The notes beneath the pieces were generated by a model. It was not told the DNA's origin, did no database searches, and saw only the letters and a program-made list of their open reading frames with translations. From Planctomycetota bacterium (GTDB taxonomy: Bacteria > Planctomycetota > Phycisphaerae > UBA1845): a stretch of DNA of 6,339 bases. Below, piece by piece: positions 4,790 to 6,339 of this stretch (position 1 is its first letter; every line of letters starts with the position of its first letter). Location of the stretch: NCBI GenBank assembly GCA_022561415.1, contig JADFRH010000022.1, forward strand, positions 7,289-13,627, in the 5' to 3' direction. A program made the translations under genes and the position numbers.

Positions 4790-6058
4790 ATGCCCCGTCC
4801 CGCCTTCTCGCTGCTCGAGCTGATGATCGGCATCGTCATTCTCGGGTTCGGGTTGGTCATGGTCGCCACCATGTTTCCCGTCGCGTGGTCGCGGGCCCGA
4901 ACGCTCAGTCAGTACACGGTCGAGCGGGCCATCACCGAAAACGCCCACACTACGGTCCGCGCGCTCGTTCGTGTGTCGTCGGTCTCACGAAACGTCACGA
5001 GCTTTGAGGGCGACCCGTTGTGCGACCCCGGCATCGATGGTGTGGTATCTGCTAGCGACAAGGCGATCTCGGCGTGTGGAGGCGTTCGTAGTGATGACCG
5101 CGTGCATGCCTTGCACATGGAAAACGTCCAGATTGCGAACCGACGGTTTGCGGACGAAAACCCCTGGAAGCTGGCCGATCCGGGCGATCCGGGCGATCGG
5201 TTGGTATATCTGGGGGATCGCGACGACGGAGAACTGGTCGGGCAGGACGTTGTCGAGCAGTCGTTTTTCCGCAAGCGGATCAGCTTTCACGAGCGGCTCT
5301 TCCCGCCGATGAGCCGTCGCCAAGAGGTGGACCCCTTGACGGGCGAGTTTACCGGCGCCGACGAACGGTGGGATAATGAACTGGACACGCGCCGGTTTTG
5401 CTGGGCCGTGTTCCACAGGCTGCGCGCGCCGGTGGTCGATGATTCAAGCGGCACCAAGATCAATTGCGTTACGGACGAACTCGGCGGCGCCCGCTCTTTC
5501 GACATGTACTACGTAACGCTGCGCCGGGGGCAGTCCACGTTTCGCTACGCGCGACAGGATCCCGGTTTCACGCCGAATCCTTGCGATCTCACCATCTCGC
5601 CGGTGCCGCCGGCCGCGCTGGATCCGGATAAGGATGTGATGTTCCCGGTCCCGTGGCGCGTGCAGGTTCAGTTTCGAGACGAGTTTGCGTTCGACGACGT
5701 GCCAACTGGGATCCCGACCGAGATTGACGTTCCCCCCGACGGAGGGAGCTTCGATGACAGCGAGACCTTGATGTTCATTCAGATGTTCCAGCGAGGCACG
5801 CGATTCATCGACGAGATCAATGGTCAGGTCTATGAGGTGATTGAACAGCGCGTGTCGTCGGCCACGGGCAAGGACAAGGCGACCCTGACGCTCGATCGTG
5901 AAGTGCTGTTCGACGATCTCCACATACCGAACGCCGATCCCCGATGTGAACCTTGCGACGACACTCAACTCATTGCAGACCGCCAAGAATCACTTGCAAA
6001 CGGCGCTCTCTGCGATAGACGCCGCTGGCGATCCAGTGACAGCCGGAAACAGTCTTGA
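4790..6058 (+). CDS. PilV/GspI-like pseudopilin with aberrant C-terminus
   Basis: ATG 4790 gives 422 residues with a 5-residue leader MPRPA and cleavage at A5|F6 (FSLLELM, Glu5 of the mature protein present). A hydrophobic helix (MIGIVILGFGLVMVATMFPVAW) and polar helix (TLSQYTVERAITENAHTTVRAL) follow, the style of PilV/GspI-like minor pseudopilins in planctomycetes. The frame is also open back to GTG 4469, which overlaps the upstream TAG, but that would add 107 residues translated from repeats (containing HGFSRGG), so I reject it. The ectodomain has several Cys and a block typical of this group, GTRFIDEINGQVYEVIEQR, leading to TLTLDREVLFDDL. After about residue 384 (base ~5940) the sequence turns Cys/Arg-rich (RRRWRSSDSRKQS) and overlaps a better-looking ORF in another frame. 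The native C-terminus is therefore probably lost by a junction or frameshift. The SD is weak or absent. Confidence 0.82.
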   Translation: MPRPAFSLLELMIGIVILGFGLVMVATMFPVAWSRARTLSQYTVERAITENAHTTVRALVRVSSVSRNVTSFEGDPLCDPGIDGVVSASDKAISACGGVRSDDRVHALHMENVQIANRRFADENPWKLADPGDPGDRLVYLGDRDDGELVGQDVVEQSFFRKRISFHERLFPPMSRRQEVDPLTGEFTGADERWDNELDTRRFCWAVFHRLRAPVVDDSSGTKINCVTDELGGARSFDMYYVTLRRGQSTFRYARQDPGFTPNPCDLTISPVPPAALDPDKDVMFPVPWRVQVQFRDEFAFDDVPTGIPTEIDVPPDGGSFDDSETLMFIQMFQRGTRFIDEINGQVYEVIEQRVSSATGKDKATLTLDREVLFDDLHIPNADPRCEPCDDTQLIADRQESLANGALCDRRRWRSSDSRKQS

Positions 6059-6119
6059 CAGGGCCAAGGTATCAATATCGGTAGCAATGGCCTTACTCGC
6101 GCCATTAGTGGAGAACTAA
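5946..6119 (+). CDS. Small helical protein, possibly phage-type, maybe 5'-truncated
   Basis: Read from GTG 5946 this gives 57 residues (MNLATTLNSLQTAKNHLQTA... ending MALLAPLVEN) with regular Leu/Ala spacing, as expected of one or two amphipathic helices with a GDPVTAG turn. It overlaps the aberrant tail of the pseudopilin gene in another frame. It is the more protein-like of the two readings and is separated by one base from a well-formed gene at 6121. There is no Shine-Dalgarno before 5946; the frame is open back to GTG 5898 inside pseudopilin sequence. The true start may have been lost at a junction near 5930-5945. I do not recognise the family. Small paired ORFs of this kind are common in phage lysis or tail modules, which is only an analogy. 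Confidence 0.5.
   Translation: MNLATTLNSLQTAKNHLQTALSAIDAAGDPVTAGNSLDRAKVSISVAMALLAPLVEN
6110..6113 (+). promoter_or_regulatory. Ribosome binding site for the gene at 6121
   Basis: GGAG lies 7 bases before ATG 6121, inside the last codons of the preceding ORF. Such a strong site contrasts with most pseudopilin genes in the window and supports a tightly packed two-gene unit of different origin. Confidence 0.65.
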
Positions 6120-6120
6120 T

Positions 6121-6339
6121 ATGGAAGCCGTACTCATTCTCAAAATTCTCAACTTCATTCAGGCCGGCTTTGGCTGGCTTGCCGAGCGGGGCATCCAAAA
6201 GGAGAGGGTGCAGTTCCTCATTGACCGAGCGGTGAACGAAAACCGCGATGTGACAACGGCCGAGGTTCAGGCCGAGCTGGACGCCACGCAAAAAGAACTC
6301 GACGCGAGCGCCGAATCTATTGCTGGCATGGGCAGTGGA
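6121..6339 (+). CDS. Small amphipathic/coiled-coil protein, 3' end outside window
   Basis: ATG 6121 opens a frame with no stop through the right edge (73 codons seen). Residues 3-20 (AVLILKILNFIQAGFGWL) form a hydrophobic to amphipathic segment that could associate with the membrane. They are followed by a charged region (ERGIQKERVQFLIDRAV) and by NRDVTTAEVQAELDATQKELDAS, whose heptad-like Leu/Ala pattern suggests a coiled coil. It begins one base after the TAA of the preceding ORF and has GGAG 7 bases upstream, so the two are probably co-translated. I do not recognise the family. The size, packing and make-up recall small phage structural or lysis-cassette proteins, with low certainty. Hand-counted GC is 124/219 (57%), a little below the pseudopilin genes sampled. 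Confidence 0.65.
   Translation, partial: MEAVLILKILNFIQAGFGWLAERGIQKERVQFLIDRAVNENRDVTTAEVQAELDATQKELDASAESIAGMGSG

Noticed and set aside
1133..6058. DUF1559 (SBP_bac_10) planctomycete pseudopilin family
   Set aside because: The N-termini fit the style, but the C-terminal motif of that family is not seen in any of these proteins.

Overview
The window is a high-GC bacterial segment carrying a one-strand array of type II/type IV pseudopilin-like genes, all on the + strand. The N-termini (for example FTLIEMLVVVAIIALLV), the large Asp-rich ectodomains, the weak or absent Shine-Dalgarno sites and spacers crowded with hairpin repeats together suggest Planctomycetota or a close relative. That assignment comes from general style and not from any marker gene, so it is moderate at best. 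GC is roughly 60% over the array by hand count of sample lines and about 55% in the last 400 bases.

Layout: (1) 3-890 is the C-terminal part of a GspG-like pseudopilin whose N-terminus lies left of the window. (2) 1169-2212 is a complete paralog of it. (3) 2440-3348 is a third, more diverged member with an EF-hand-like loop. (4) 3522-4469 (start uncertain) is a GspH/FimT-like pseudopilin with an Asp-rich calcium-type loop. (5) 4790-6058 is a PilV/GspI-like pseudopilin whose last ~45 codons look foreign. (6) From about 5930 to the right edge the sequence changes character. Two short helical proteins, 5946-6119 and 6121-6339 (running off the edge), are separated by one base and look phage- or mobile-element-like. 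The five pseudopilins would be inserted in the inner membrane, processed by a prepilin peptidase and assembled into a periplasmic pseudopilus. No ATPase, platform protein, secretin or peptidase gene is in the window.

Each spacer between pseudopilin genes (891-1168, 2213-2439, 3349-3521, 4470-4789) is packed with palindromic repeats. The strongest unexplained signal is their common design. Four composite elements (910-965, 983-1064, 2229-2327, 4655-4768) each consist of a short terminal inverted repeat enclosing two hairpins, with the right half being the reverse complement of the left half. The hairpin stems differ between halves by changes that are compensated on the other side of the stem. 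This resembles REP/BIME elements and implies selection on, or copying by, the folded form.

Two of these repeats are open in frame with the downstream gene and can mislead start-codon choice for genes 4 and 5. I see no tRNA, rRNA, CRISPR array, transposase gene, classical terminator or recognisable promoter.
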